Shown piece by piece: positions 34,501 to 45,951 of a stretch of DNA of 64,000 nucleotides. The stretch's first letter is position 1. Each line of letters opens with the position of its first letter. Where the stretch lies: contig OY720100.1 in the NCBI GenBank assembly GCA_963082875.1, forward strand, positions 2,480,001 to 2,544,000, written 5' to 3'. A model generated the notes under the pieces. It worked only from the letters and a program-made list of their open reading frames with translations. It was not told where the DNA came from and searched no databases. This DNA comes from Corella eumyota (lineage: Eukaryota > Chordata > Ascidiacea > Phlebobranchia > Corellidae). The translations under genes and the position numbers were made by a program.

Positions 34501-35906
34501 GAGTATATTTCATAAAAATCGCCAAATCTCAAAATTTAAAATTTATGGTCTAATTACAAGCGCATTGGTTAAACTTAAATACGTATAAAAGAAATTTGCA
34601 AAAATATTCAAAAACAAAAAAGTTAGATCGAATTTTTAGTTTCACTAATTCTGACGTCATGTGACCCTGTGTCGTCATATACATATATAGTTTTAAATAA
34701 AAATAAATTTTTTTTTTTTTAATTTTAATTTACATTTACCAAAATACCTGCAGCGGCCTAATAAACGTATTTTAAAAATATTATTTCAAAATATTAATAT
34801 TCACAAAAGTTATGAGCATATTTCATAAAAATCGCCAAATCTTAAATTTTAAAATTTATGGTCTGATTACAAGCGCATTGGTTAAACTTAAATACGTATA
34901 AAAGAAATTTGCAAAAATATTCAAAAACAAAAAAGTTAGATCGAATTTTTATTATCACTAATTCTGACGTCATGTGAGTCTGTGACGTCATATACGTATA
35001 TAGTTTTAAATAAAAATAATTTTTTTTTTAAATTGTAATTTAAATTTACCTAAATACCTGCAGCGGCCTAATAAACGTATTTTAAAAATATTATTTCAAA
35101 ATATTAATATTCATAAAAGTTATGAGTATATTTCATAAAAATCGCCAAATCTCAAAATTTAAAATTTATGGTCTAATTACAAGCGCATTGGTTAAACTTA
35201 AATACGTATTAAAGAAATTTGCAAAAATATTCAAAAACAAAAAAGTTAGATCGAATTTTTAGTTTCACTAATTCTGACGTCAGTTGAGTCTGTGACGTCA
35301 TATACGTATATAGTTTTAAAATAAAAATTACAAAAAAATTTTTCAAATTTTAATTAAACTTTACCAAAATAACTGCAGGGTCCTAATAAACGTATTTTAA
35401 AAATATTATTTCAAAATATTAATATCCATAAAAGTTATGAGCATATTTTATAAAAATCGCCAAATCTCAAAATTTAAAATTTATGGTCTAATTACAAGCG
35501 CATTGGTTAAACTTAAATACGTATAAAAGAAATTTGCAAAAATATTCAAAAACAAAAAAGTTAGATCGAATTTTTAGTTTCACTAATTCTGACGTCATGT
35601 GACCCTGTGTCGTCATATACATATATAGTTTTAAATAAAAATAAAATTTTTTTTTTAAAAATTTTAATTTAAATTTACCTAAATACCTGCAGCGGACTAA
35701 TGAACGTATTTTAAAAATATTATTTCAAAATATTAATATTCAAAAAAGTTATGAGCATATTTCATAAAAATCGCCAAATCTCAAATTTAAAATTTATGGT
35801 CTAATTACAAGCGCATTGGTTAAACTTAAATACGTATAAAAGAAATTTGCAAAAATATTCAAAAACAAAAAAGTTAGATCGAATTTTTAGTTTCACTAAT
35901 TCTGAC
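31528..35906. repeat. Zone 7: 3-mer and 5-mer satellite repeats
   Basis: Monomers start at 31528, 31842, 32155, 32467, 32777, 33092, 33404, 33714, 34029, 34343, 34656, 34969, 35279 and 35594. Markers are TTTTTATTATCACTAATTC at the end of the copy before a GTGAGTCTG start, AATTGTAATTTAAATTTACC, and a B form with AAAATTACAAAAAAA and CAGGGTCC. 31528 and 31842 are close to 19945 and 20259 (offset 11,583 bp). The zone leads into the ten-subtype HOR without a break. Confidence 0.82.
32155..34028. repeat. 937-bp tandem duplication (three monomers, two copies)
   Basis: Copies are 32155-33091 and 33092-34028, with all three monomer starts shifted by 937 bp. Each copy is an A monomer ending in TTATTATCAC, a GTGAGTCTGTGACGTCA monomer with AATTGTAATTT, and a B monomer with CAGGGTCC. 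I see no difference between the copies by eye, so the event is recent. Confidence 0.88.
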
Positions 35907-36219
35907 GTCATGTGACCCTGTGTCGTCATATACATATATAGTTTTGAATAAAAATAATTTTTTTTTTTTTTAATTTTAATTTAAATTTACCTAAATACCT
36001 GCAGCGGCCTAATAAACGTATTTTAAAAATATTATTTCAAAATATTAATATTCATAAAAGTTATGAGTATATTTCATAAAAATCGCCAAATCTCAAAATT
36101 TAAAATTTATGGTCTAATTACAAGCGCATTGGTTAAACTTAAATACGTATAAAAGAAATTTGCAAAAATATTCAAAAACAAAAAAGTTAGATCGAATTTT
36201 TAGTTTCACTAATTCTGAC
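34029..36219. repeat. 1,565-bp five-monomer repeat, second copy partial
   Basis: 34029, 34343 and 34656 correspond to 35594, 35907 and 36220, with offsets of 1,564-1,565 bp. The first monomer of each copy has the private change CAGCGGACTAATGAACG and ATTCAAAAAAG. The second copy lacks one A in CTCAAATTTAAAATT. That one-base loss is found again at about 40804 and marks the start of the 5,022-bp duplication. Confidence 0.82.
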
Positions 36220-36533
36220 GTCATGTGACCCTGTGTCGTCATATACATATATAGTTTTAAATAAAAATAAATTTTTTTTTTTTTAATTTTAATTTACATT
36301 TACCAAAATACCTGCAGCGGCCTAATAAACGTATTTTAAAAATATTATTTCAAAATATTAATATTCACAAAAGTTATGAGCATATTTCATAAAAATCGCC
36401 AAATCTCAAATTTTAAAATTGATGGTCTGATTACAAGCGCATTGGTTAAACTTAAATACGTATAAAAGAAAATTTGCAAAAATATTCAAAAACAAAAAAG
36501 TTAGATCGAATTTTTAGTTTCACTAATTCTGAC
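36220..36533. repeat. c/f hybrid monomer
   Basis: The first half is subtype c (AATTTACATTTACC, CAGCGGCC). The second half is subtype f (CAAATTTTAAAATTGATGG, GAAAATTTGC, no GCTTC). Crossing-over between c and f of neighbouring units would delete d, e and one monomer length, which matches the shortened b-c/f-g-h-i-j unit around it. The copy at 41242-41555 is its duplicate. Confidence 0.8.
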
Positions 36534-39500
36534 GTCAGTTGAGTCTGTGACGTCATATACGTATATAGTTTTAAAATAAAAATTAAAAAAAAAAATTTCA
36601 AATTTTAATTAAACTTTACCAAAATAACTGCAGGGGCCTAATAAACGTATTTTAAAAATATTATTTCAAAATATTAATATCCATAAAAGTTATGAGCATA
36701 TTTTATAAAAATCCCCAAATCTCAAAATTTAAAATTTATGGTCTAATTACAAGCGCATTGGTTAAACTTAAATACGTATAAAAGAAATTTGCAAAAATAT
36801 TCAAAAACAAAAAAGTTAGATCGAATTTTTAGTTTTACTAATTCTGACGTCAGGTGAGTCTGTGACGTCATATACATTAATAGTTTTAAAATAAAAATTA
36901 AAAAAAAAAATTTCAAATTTTAATTAAACTTTACCAAAATAACTGCAGGGGCCTAATAAACGTATTTTAAAAATATTATTTCAAAATATTAATATCCATA
37001 AAAGTTATGAGCATATTTTATAAAAATCGCCAAATCTCAAAATTTAAAATTTATGGTCTAATTACAAGCGCATTGGTTAAACTTAAATACGTATAAAAGA
37101 AATTTGCAAAAATATTCAAAAACAAAAAAGTTAGATCGAATTTTTAGTTTCACTAATTCTGACGTCATGTGACCCTGTGTCGTCATATACATATATTGTT
37201 TTAAATAAAAATAAAATTTTTTTTTTTTAAATTTTAATTTGAATTTACCTAAATACCTGCAGCGGCCTAATAAACGTATTTTAAAAATATTATTTCAAAC
37301 ATTAATATTCATAAAAGTTATGAGCATATTTCATAAAAATCGCCAAATCTCAAAATTTAAAATTTATGGTCTAATTACAAGCGCATTGGTTAAACTTAAA
37401 TACGTATAAAAGAAATTTGCAAAAATATTCAAAAACGAAAAAGTTAGATCGAATTTTTAGTTTCACTAATTCTGACGTCATGTGACTCTGTGTCGTCATC
37501 ATATACATATATAGTTTTGAATAAAAAAATTTTTTTTTTTTTTAAATTTTAATTTAAATTTACCTAAATACCTGCAGCGGCCTAATAAACGTATTTTAAA
37601 AATATTATTTTAAAATATTAATATTCATAAAAGTTATGAGCATATTTCATAAAAATCGCCAAATCTCAAAATTTAAAATTTATGGTCTAATTACAAGCGC
37701 ATTGGTTAAACTTAAATACGTATAAAAGAAATTTGCAAAAATATTCAAAAACAAAAAAGTTAGATCGAATTTTTAGTTTCACTAATTCTGACGTCATGTG
37801 ACCCTGTGTCGTCATATACATATATAGTTTTAAATAAAAATAAAATTTTTTTTTTAAAAATTTTAATTTAAATTTACCTAAATACCTGCAGCGGCCTAAT
37901 AAACGTATTTTAAAAATATTATTTCAAAATATTAATATTCAAAAAAGTTATGAGCATATTTCATAAAAATCGCCAAATCTCAAAATTTAAAATTTATGGT
38001 CTAATTACAAGCGCATTGGTTAAACTTAAATACGTATAAAAGAAATTTTCAAAAATATTCAAAAACAAAAAAGTTAGATCGAATTTTTAGTTTCACTAAT
38101 TCTGACGTCATGTGACCCTGTGTCGTCATATACATATATAGTTTTGAATAAAAATAATTTTTTTTTTTTTTAATTTTAATTTAAATTTACCTAAATACCT
38201 GCAGCGGCCTAATAAACGTATTTTAAAAATATTATTTCAAAATATTAATATTCATAAAAGTTATGAGCATATTTCATAAAAATCGCCAAATCTCAAAATT
38301 TAAAATTTATGGTCTAATTACAAGCGCATTGGTTAAACTTAAATACGTATAAAAGAAATTTGCAAAAATATTCAAAAACAAAAAAGTTAGATCGAATTTT
38401 TAGTTTCACTAATTCTGACGTCATGTGACCCTGTGTCGTCATATACATATATAGTTTTAAATAAAAATAAATTTTTTTTTTTTTAATTTTAATTTACATT
38501 TACCAAAATACCTGCAGCGGCCTAATAAACGTATTTTAAAAATATTATTTCAAAATATTAATATTCACAAAAGTTATGAGCATATTTCATAAAAATCGCC
38601 AAATCTTAAATTTTAAAATTTATGGTCTGATTACAAGCGCATTGGTTAAACTTAAATACGTATAAAAGAAATTTGCAAAAATATTCAAAAACAAAAAAGT
38701 TAGATCGAATTTTTAGCTTCACTAATTCTGACGTCAGTTGAGTCTGTGACGTCATATACGTATATAGTTTTAAAATAAAAATTAAAAAAAAATTTTTCAA
38801 ATTTTAATTAAACTTTACCAAAATAACTGCAGGGGCCTAATAAACGTATTTTAAAAATATTATTTCAAAATATTAAAATCCATAAAAGTTATGAGCATAT
38901 TTTATAAAAATCGCCAAATCTCAAAATTTAAAATTTATGGTCTAATTACAAGCGCATTGGTTAAACTTAAATACGTATAAAAGAAATTTGCAAAAATATT
39001 CAAAAACAAAAAAGTTAGATCGAATTTTTAGTTTCACTAATTCTGACGTCATGTGACCCTGTGTCGTCATATACATATATAGTTTTGAATAAAAATATTT
39101 TTTTTTTTTTAATTTTAATTTAAATTTACCTAAATACCTGCAGCGGCCTAATAAACGTATTTTAAAAATATTATTTCAAAATATTAATATTCATAAAAGT
39201 TATGAGCATATTTCATAAAAATCGCCAAATCTCAAAATTTAAAATCTATGGTCTAATTACAAGCGCATTGGTTAAACTTAAATACGTATAAAAGAAATTT
39301 GCAAAAATATTCAAAAACAAAAAAGTTAGATCGAATTTTTAGTTTCACTAATTCTGACGTCATGTGACCCCGTGTCGTCATATACATATATAGTTTTAAA
39401 TAAAAATAATTTTTTTTTTTAAATTTTAATTTAAATTTACCAAAATACCTGCAGGGGCCTAATAAACGTATTTTACAAATATTATTTCAAAATATTAATA

Positions 39501-40613
39501 TTCACAAAAGTTATGAGCATATTTCATAAAAATCGCCAAATCTCAAATTTTAAAATTGATGGTCTGATTACAAGCGCATTGGTTAAACTTAAATACGTAT
39601 AAAAGAAAATTTGCAAAAATATTCAAAAACAAAAAAGTTAGATCGAATTTTTAGTTTCACTAATTCTGACGTCAGTTGAGTCTGTGACGTCATATACGTA
39701 TATAGTTTTAAAATAAAAATTAAAAAAAAAAATTTCAAATTTTAATTAAACTTTACCAAAATAACTGCAGGGGCCTAATAAAGGTATTTTAAAAATATTA
39801 TTTCAAAATATTAATATCCATAAAAGTTATGAGCATATTTTATAAAAATCCCCAAATCTCAAAATTTAAAATTTATGGTCTAATTACAAGCGCATTGGTT
39901 AAACTTAAATACGTATAAAAGAAATTTGCAAAAATATTCAAAAACAAAAAAGTTAGATCGAATTTTTAGTTTCACTAATTCTAACGTCAGGTGAGTCTGT
40001 GACGTCATATACATTAATAGTTTTAAAATAAAAATTAAAAAAAAAAATTTCAAATTTTAATTAAACTTTACCAAAATAACTGCAGGGGCCTAATAAACGT
40101 ATTTTAAAAATATTATTTCAAAATATTAATATCCATAAAAGTTATGAGCATATTTTATAAAAATCGCCAAATCTCAAAATTTAAAATTTATGGTCTAATT
40201 ACAAGCGCATTGGTTAAACTTAAATACGTATAAAAGAAATTTGCAAAAATATTCAAAAACAAAAAAGTTAGATCGAATTTTTAGTTTCACTAATTCTGAC
40301 GTCATGTGACCCTGTGTCGTCATATACATATATTGTTTTAAATAAAAATAAATTTTTTTTTTTTTAAATTTTAATTTGAATTTACCTAAATACCTGCAGC
40401 GGCCTAATAAACGTATTTTAAAAATATTATTTCAAACATTAATATTCATAAAAGTTATGAGCATATTTCATAAAAATCGCCAAATCTCAAAATTTAAAAT
40501 TTATGGTCTAATTACAAGCGCATTGGTTAAACTTAAATACGTATAAAAGAAATTTGCAAAAATATTCAAAAACGAAAAAGTTAGATCGAATTTTTAGTTT
40601 CACTAATTCTGAC

Positions 40614-40928
40614 GTCATGTGACCCTGTGTCGTCATCATATACATATATAGTTTTGAATAAAAAAATTTTTTTTTTTTTTAAATTTTAATTTAAATTTAC
40701 CTAAATACCTGCAGCGGCCTAATAAACGTATTTTAAAAATATTATTTTAAAATATTAATATTCATAAAAGTTATGAGCATATTTCATAAAAATCGCCAAA
40801 TCTCAAATTTAAAATTTATGGTCTAATTACAAGCGCATTGGTTAAACTTAAATACGTATAAAAGAAATTTGCAAAAATATTCAAAAACAAAAAAGTTAGA
40901 TCGAATTTTTAGTTTCACTAATTCTGAC
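40614..40928. repeat. j/a hybrid monomer at the duplication junction
   Basis: The front is subtype j (CATCATATAC, ATTATTTTAAAATATT). The tail has the one-base loss CTCAAATTTAAAATT otherwise seen only in the monomer at 35594, and the next monomer is b. The switch lies at about 40745-40806, in sequence common to both. This is the unequal crossover that produced the 5,022-bp duplication. Confidence 0.82.
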
Positions 40929-41241
40929 GTCATGTGACCCTGTGTCGTCATATACATATATAGTTTTGAATAAAAATAATTTTTTTTTTTTTTAATTTTA
41001 ATTTAAATTTACCTAAATACCTGCAGCGGCCTAATAAACGTATTTTAAAAATATTATTTCAAAATATTAATATTCATAAAAGTTATGAGTATATTTCATA
41101 AAAATCGCCAAATCTCAAAATTTAAAATTTATGGTCTAATTACAAGCGCATTGGTTAAACTTAAATACGTATAAAAGAAATTTGCAAAAATATTCAAAAA
41201 CAAAAAAGTTAGATCGAATTTTTAGTTTCACTAATTCTGAC

Positions 41242-41555
41242 GTCATGTGACCCTGTGTCGTCATATACATATATAGTTTTAAATAAAAATAAATTTTTTT
41301 TTTTTTAATTTTAATTTACATTTACCAAAATACCTGCAGCGGCCTAATAAACGTATTTTAAAAATATTATTTCAAAATATTAATATTCACAAAAGTTATG
41401 AGCATATTTCATAAAAATCGCCAAATCTCAAATTTTAAAATTGATGGTCTGATTACAAGCGCATTGGTTAAACTTAAATACGTATAAAAGAAAATTTGCA
41501 AAAATATTCAAAAACAAAAAAGTTAGATCGAATTTTTAGTTTCACTAATTCTGAC
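41242..41555. repeat. c/f hybrid monomer, duplicate
   Basis: Second copy of the hybrid at 36220-36533, exactly 5,022 bp downstream and within the large duplication. It shows the same switch from ACATTTACC and CAGCGGCC to TTGATGG and GAAAATTTGC. Confidence 0.8.
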
Positions 41556-42814
41556 GTCAGTTGAGTCTGTGACGTCATATACGTATATAGTTTTAAAATA
41601 AAAATTAAAAAAAAAAATTTCAAATTTTAATTAAACTTTACCAAAATAACTGCAGGGGCCTAATAAACGTATTTTAAAAATATTATTTCAAAATATTAAT
41701 ATCCATAAAAGTTATGAGCATATTTTATAAAAATCCCCAAATCTCAAAATTTAAAATTTATGGTCTAATTACAAGCGCATTGGTTAAACTTAAATACGTA
41801 TAAAAGAAATTTGCAAAAATATTCAAAAACAAAAAAGTTAGATCGAATTTTTAGTTTTACTAATTCTGACGTCAGGTGAGTCTGTGACGTCATATACATT
41901 AATAGTTTTAAAATAAAAATTAAAAAAAAAAATTTCAAATTTTAATTAAACTTTACCAAAATAACTGCAGGGGCCTAATAAACGTATTTTAAAAATATTA
42001 TTTCAAAATATTAATATCCATAAAAGTTATGAGCATATTTTATAAAAATCGCCAAATCTCAAAATTTAAAATTTATGGTCTAATTACAAGCGCATTGGTT
42101 AAACTTAAATACGTATAAAAGAAATTTGCAAAAATATTCAAAAACAAAAAAGTTAGATCGAATTTTTAGTTTCACTAATTCTGACGTCATGTGACCCTGT
42201 GTCGTCATATACATATATTGTTTTAAATAAAAATAAAATTTTTTTTTTTTAAATTTTAATTTGAATTTACCTAAATACCTGCAGCGGCCTAATAAACGTA
42301 TTTTAAAAATATTATTTCAAACATTAATATTCATAAAAGTTATGAGCATATTTCATAAAAATCGCCAAATCTCAAAATTTAAAATTTATGGTCTAATTAC
42401 AAGCGCATTGGTTAAACTTAAATACGTATAAAAGAAATTTGCAAAAATATTCAAAAACGAAAAAGTTAGATCGAATTTTTAGTTTCACTAATTCTGACGT
42501 CATGTGACTCTGTGTCGTCATCATATACATATATAGTTTTGAATAAAAAAATTTTTTTTTTTTTTAAATTTTAATTTAAATTTACCTAAATACCTGCAGC
42601 GGCCTAATAAACGTATTTTAAAAATATTATTTTAAAATATTAATATTCATAAAAGTTATGAGCATATTTCATAAAAATCGCCAAATCTCAAAATTTAAAA
42701 TTTATGGTCTAATTACAAGCGCATTGGTTAAACTTAAATACGTATAAAAGAAATTTGCAAAAATATTCAAAAACAAAAAAGTTAGATCGAATTTTTAGTT
42801 TCACTAATTCTGAC

Positions 42815-43128
42815 GTCATGTGACCCTGTGTCGTCATATACATATATAGTTTTAAATAAAAATAAAATTTTTTTTTTAAAAATTTTAATTTAAATTTACC
42901 TAAATACCTGCAGCGGCCTAATAAACGTATTTTAAAAATATTATTTCAAAATATTAATATTCAAAAAAGTTATGAGCATATTTCATAAAAATCGCCAAAT
43001 CTCAAAATTTAAAATTTATGGTCTAATTACAAGCGCATTGGTTAAACTTAAATACGTATAAAAGAAATTTGCAAAAATATTCAAAAACAAAAAAGTTAGA
43101 TCGAATTTTTAGTTTCACTAATTCTGAC
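42815..43128. repeat. HOR subtype a
   Basis: Reference copy of subtype a (314 bp). It is a family A monomer marked by a T-tract ending in AAAAATTTTAATTT and by ATTCAAAAAAG in place of ATTCATAAAAG. Other copies start at 37793, 45952, 49396, 58793 and 61926. Relatives are at 34029 and 35594, and at 19945 and 31528 with a GTCAGGTGAG start. Confidence 0.82.
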
Positions 43129-43441
43129 GTCATGTGACCCTGTGTCGTCATATACATATATAGTTTTGAATAAAAATAATTTTTTTTTTTTTTAATTTTA
43201 ATTTAAATTTACCTAAATACCTGCAGCGGCCTAATAAACGTATTTTAAAAATATTATTTCAAAATATTAATATTCATAAAAGTTATGAGCATATTTCATA
43301 AAAATCGCCAAATCTCAAAATTTAAAATTTATGGTCTAATTACAAGCGCATTGGTTAAACTTAAATACGTATAAAAGAAATTTGCAAAAATATTCAAAAA
43401 CAAAAAAGTTAGATCGAATTTTTAGTTTCACTAATTCTGAC
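43129..43441. repeat. HOR subtype b
   Basis: Reference copy of subtype b (313 bp). It is a family A monomer with GAATAAAAATAA, a long T-tract running into AATTTTAATTT, and CCTGCAGCGGCC. Variants carry ATCGCTAAATC (49710, 57225, 59107) or GAGTATATTTC (35907, 40929). It is absent between 61926 (a) and 62240 (c). Confidence 0.8.
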
Positions 43442-43754
43442 GTCATGTGACCCTGTGTCGTCATATACATATATAGTTTTAAATAAAAATAAATTTTTTT
43501 TTTTTTAATTTTAATTTACATTTACCAAAATACCTGCAGCGGCCTAATAAACGTATTTTAAAAATATTATTTCAAAATATTAATATTCACAAAAGTTATG
43601 AGCATATTTCATAAAAATCGCCAAATCTTAAATTTTAAAATTTATGGTCTGATTACAAGCGCATTGGTTAAACTTAAATACGTATAAAAGAAATTTGCAA
43701 AAATATTCAAAAACAAAAAAGTTAGATCGAATTTTTAGCTTCACTAATTCTGAC
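43442..43754. repeat. HOR subtype c
   Basis: Reference copy of subtype c (313 bp), a family C monomer marked by AATTTACATTTACC, CTTAAATTTTAAAATT and a tail with TTTTTAGCTTCACTAATTC. It is followed by subtype d. Other full copies start at 38420, 46579, 59420 and 62240. The copies at 36220, 41242 and 50023 are c/f mosaics. Confidence 0.82.
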
Positions 43755-44069
43755 GTCAGTTGAGTCTGTGACGTCATATACGTATATAGTTTTAAAATAA
43801 AAATTAAAAAAAAATTTTTCAAATTTTAATTAAACTTTACCAAAATAACTGCAGGGGCCTAATAAACGTATTTTAAAAATATTATTTCAAAATATTAAAA
43901 TCCATAAAAGTTATGAGCATATTTTATAAAAATCGCCAAATCTCAAAATTTAAAATTTATGGTCTAATTACAAGCGCATTGGTTAAACTTAAATACGTAT
44001 AAAAGAAATTTGCAAAAATATTCAAAAACAAAAAAGTTAGATCGAATTTTTAGTTTCACTAATTCTGAC
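43755..44069. repeat. HOR subtype d
   Basis: Reference copy of subtype d (315 bp), a family B monomer marked by TATTAAAATCCATAAAAG instead of TATTAATATCCATAAAAG. It has both TGACGTCA octamers. Other copies start at 38733, 46892, 50336, 51901, 59733 and 62553. Confidence 0.82.
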
Positions 44070-44380
44070 GTCATGTGACCCTGTGTCGTCATATACATAT
44101 ATAGTTTTGAATAAAAATATTTTTTTTTTTTTAATTTTAATTTAAATTTACCTAAATACCTGCAGCGGCCTAATAAACGTATTTTAAAAATATTATTTCA
44201 AAATATTAATATTCATAAAAGTTATGAGCATATTTCATAAAAATCGCCAAATCTCAAAATTTAAAATCTATGGTCTAATTACAAGCGCATTGGTTAAACT
44301 TAAATACGTATAAAAGAAATTTGCAAAAATATTCAAAAACAAAAAAGTTAGATCGAATTTTTAGTTTCACTAATTCTGAC
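44070..44380. repeat. HOR subtype e
   Basis: Reference copy of subtype e (311 bp, the shortest regular subtype). It is a family A monomer with GAATAAAAATATTTT at the T-tract and TTAAAATCTATGGTC. It is usually followed by f and then g. The e-f-g trio is repeated locally at 50651, 52216, 53468 and 54406. Confidence 0.82.
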
Positions 44381-44692
44381 GTCATGTGACCCCGTGTCGT
44401 CATATACATATATAGTTTTAAATAAAAATAATTTTTTTTTTTAAATTTTAATTTAAATTTACCAAAATACCTGCAGGGGCCTAATAAACGTATTTTACAA
44501 ATATTATTTCAAAATATTAATATTCACAAAAGTTATGAGCATATTTCATAAAAATCGCCAAATCTCAAATTTTAAAATTGATGGTCTGATTACAAGCGCA
44601 TTGGTTAAACTTAAATACGTATAAAAGAAAATTTGCAAAAATATTCAAAAACAAAAAAGTTAGATCGAATTTTTAGTTTCACTAATTCTGAC
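44381..44692. repeat. HOR subtype f
   Basis: Reference copy of subtype f (312 bp), a family C monomer with GTGACCCCGTGTCG, CCTGCAGGGGCC, TATTTTACAAATATT, TTGATGGTCTGATT and GAAAATTTGC. Some copies read CGTTGTATAC (50962, 52527) or CGTTATATAC (54717, 63179). A relative in the left half is at 20572. Confidence 0.83.
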
Positions 44693-45007
44693 GTCAGTTG
44701 AGTCTGTGACGTCATATACGTATATAGTTTTAAAATAAAAATTAAAAAAAAAAATTTCAAATTTTAATTAAACTTTACCAAAATAACTGCAGGGGCCTAA
44801 TAAAGGTATTTTAAAAATATTATTTCAAAATATTAATATCCATAAAAGTTATGAGCATATTTTATAAAAATCCCCAAATCTCAAAATTTAAAATTTATGG
44901 TCTAATTACAAGCGCATTGGTTAAACTTAAATACGTATAAAAGAAATTTGCAAAAATATTCAAAAACAAAAAAGTTAGATCGAATTTTTAGTTTCACTAA
45001 TTCTGAC
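44693..45007. repeat. HOR subtype g
   Basis: Reference copy of subtype g (315 bp), a family B monomer. This copy carries the private AATAAAGGTATTTT (AAACG in nearly all others) and AATCCCCAAATC. The copy at 39671 has both marks, which supports the 5,022-bp duplication. Copies at 36534, 41556 and 47830 have AATCCCC only. Later g copies (48768, 52839, 54091, 55340, 60671, 63491) have the common ATCGCC. Confidence 0.82.
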
Positions 45008-45322
45008 GTCAGGTGAGTCTGTGACGTCATATACATTAATAGTTTTAAAATAAAAATTAAAAAAAAAAATTTCAAATTTTAATTAAACTTTACCAAAATA
45101 ACTGCAGGGGCCTAATAAACGTATTTTAAAAATATTATTTCAAAATATTAATATCCATAAAAGTTATGAGCATATTTTATAAAAATCGCCAAATCTCAAA
45201 ATTTAAAATTTATGGTCTAATTACAAGCGCATTGGTTAAACTTAAATACGTATAAAAGAAATTTGCAAAAATATTCAAAAACAAAAAAGTTAGATCGAAT
45301 TTTTAGTTTCACTAATTCTGAC
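45008..45322. repeat. HOR subtype h
   Basis: Reference copy of subtype h (315 bp), a family B monomer starting GTCAGGTGAGTCTGTGACG. In this half of the HOR the palindrome TATACGTATA is changed to TATACATTAATAG. Copies at 36849, 39986 and 41871 share this. Copies at 53153, 55655, 55970, 57538 and 60986 keep TATACGTATA. It follows g and precedes i. Confidence 0.82.
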
Positions 45323-45635
45323 GTCATGTGACCCTGTGTCGTCATATACATATATTGTTTTAAATAAAAATAAATTTTTTTTTTTTTAAATTTTAATTTG
45401 AATTTACCTAAATACCTGCAGCGGCCTAATAAACGTATTTTAAAAATATTATTTCAAACATTAATATTCATAAAAGTTATGAGCATATTTCATAAAAATC
45501 GCCAAATCTCAAAATTTAAAATTTATGGTCTAATTACAAGCGCATTGGTTAAACTTAAATACGTATAAAAGAAATTTGCAAAAATATTCAAAAACGAAAA
45601 AGTTAGATCGAATTTTTAGTTTCACTAATTCTGAC
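45323..45635. repeat. HOR subtype i
   Basis: Reference copy of subtype i (313 bp), a family A monomer with ATATATTGTTTTAAAT, AATTTGAATTTACC and TTTCAAACATTAATATTC, where the AAAATATT of other copies is shortened to AAACATT. The tail has AAAAACGAAAAAG. Other copies start at 37164, 40301, 42186, 49083, 56285, 57853 and 61301. Confidence 0.82.
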
Positions 45636-45951
45636 GTCATGTGACCCTGTGTCGTCATCATATACATATATAGTTTTGAATAAAAAAATTTTTTTTTTTT
45701 TTAAATTTTAATTTAAATTTACCTAAATACCTGCAGCGGCCTAATAAACGTATTTTAAAAATATTATTTTAAAATATTAATATTCATAAAAGTTATGAGC
45801 ATATTTCATAAAAATCGCCAAATCTCAAAATTTAAAATTTATTGTCTAATTACAAGCGCATTGGTTAAACTTAAATACGTATAAAAGAAATTTGCAAAAA
45901 TATTCAAAAACAAAAAAGTTAGATCGAATTTTTAGTTTCACTAATTCTGAC
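45636..45951. repeat. HOR subtype j with CATCAT insertion
   Basis: Reference copy of subtype j (316 bp), a family A monomer with GTGTCGTCATCATATAC, a three-base gain after the octamer-like block, and TATTATTTTAAAATATT. The gain is in the j copies at 37477, 40614, 42499 and 45636 but not in those at 56598, 56912, 58166, 58480 and 61613. It separates two generations of the HOR. This copy also has TTATTGTCTAATT. Confidence 0.82.

Larger units (their letters stand above)
35750..45793. repeat. 5,022-bp tandem duplication (16 monomers, two copies)
   Basis: Copy 1 is about 35750-40771 and copy 2 about 40772-45793. All monomer starts from 35907 to 40614 recur exactly 5,022 bp downstream (40929 to 45636). 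Private markers recur in step: the one-base loss in CTCAAATTTAAAATT, AATCCCC, CATTAATAG, GTGACTCTGTG, AATAAAGGTATTTT and CATCATATAC. I noticed only two differences (AAATTTTC at about 38045 versus AAATTTGC, and CTAACGTCA at about 39982 versus CTGACGTCA). The exact ends cannot be fixed inside near-identical sequence. Confidence 0.88.
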
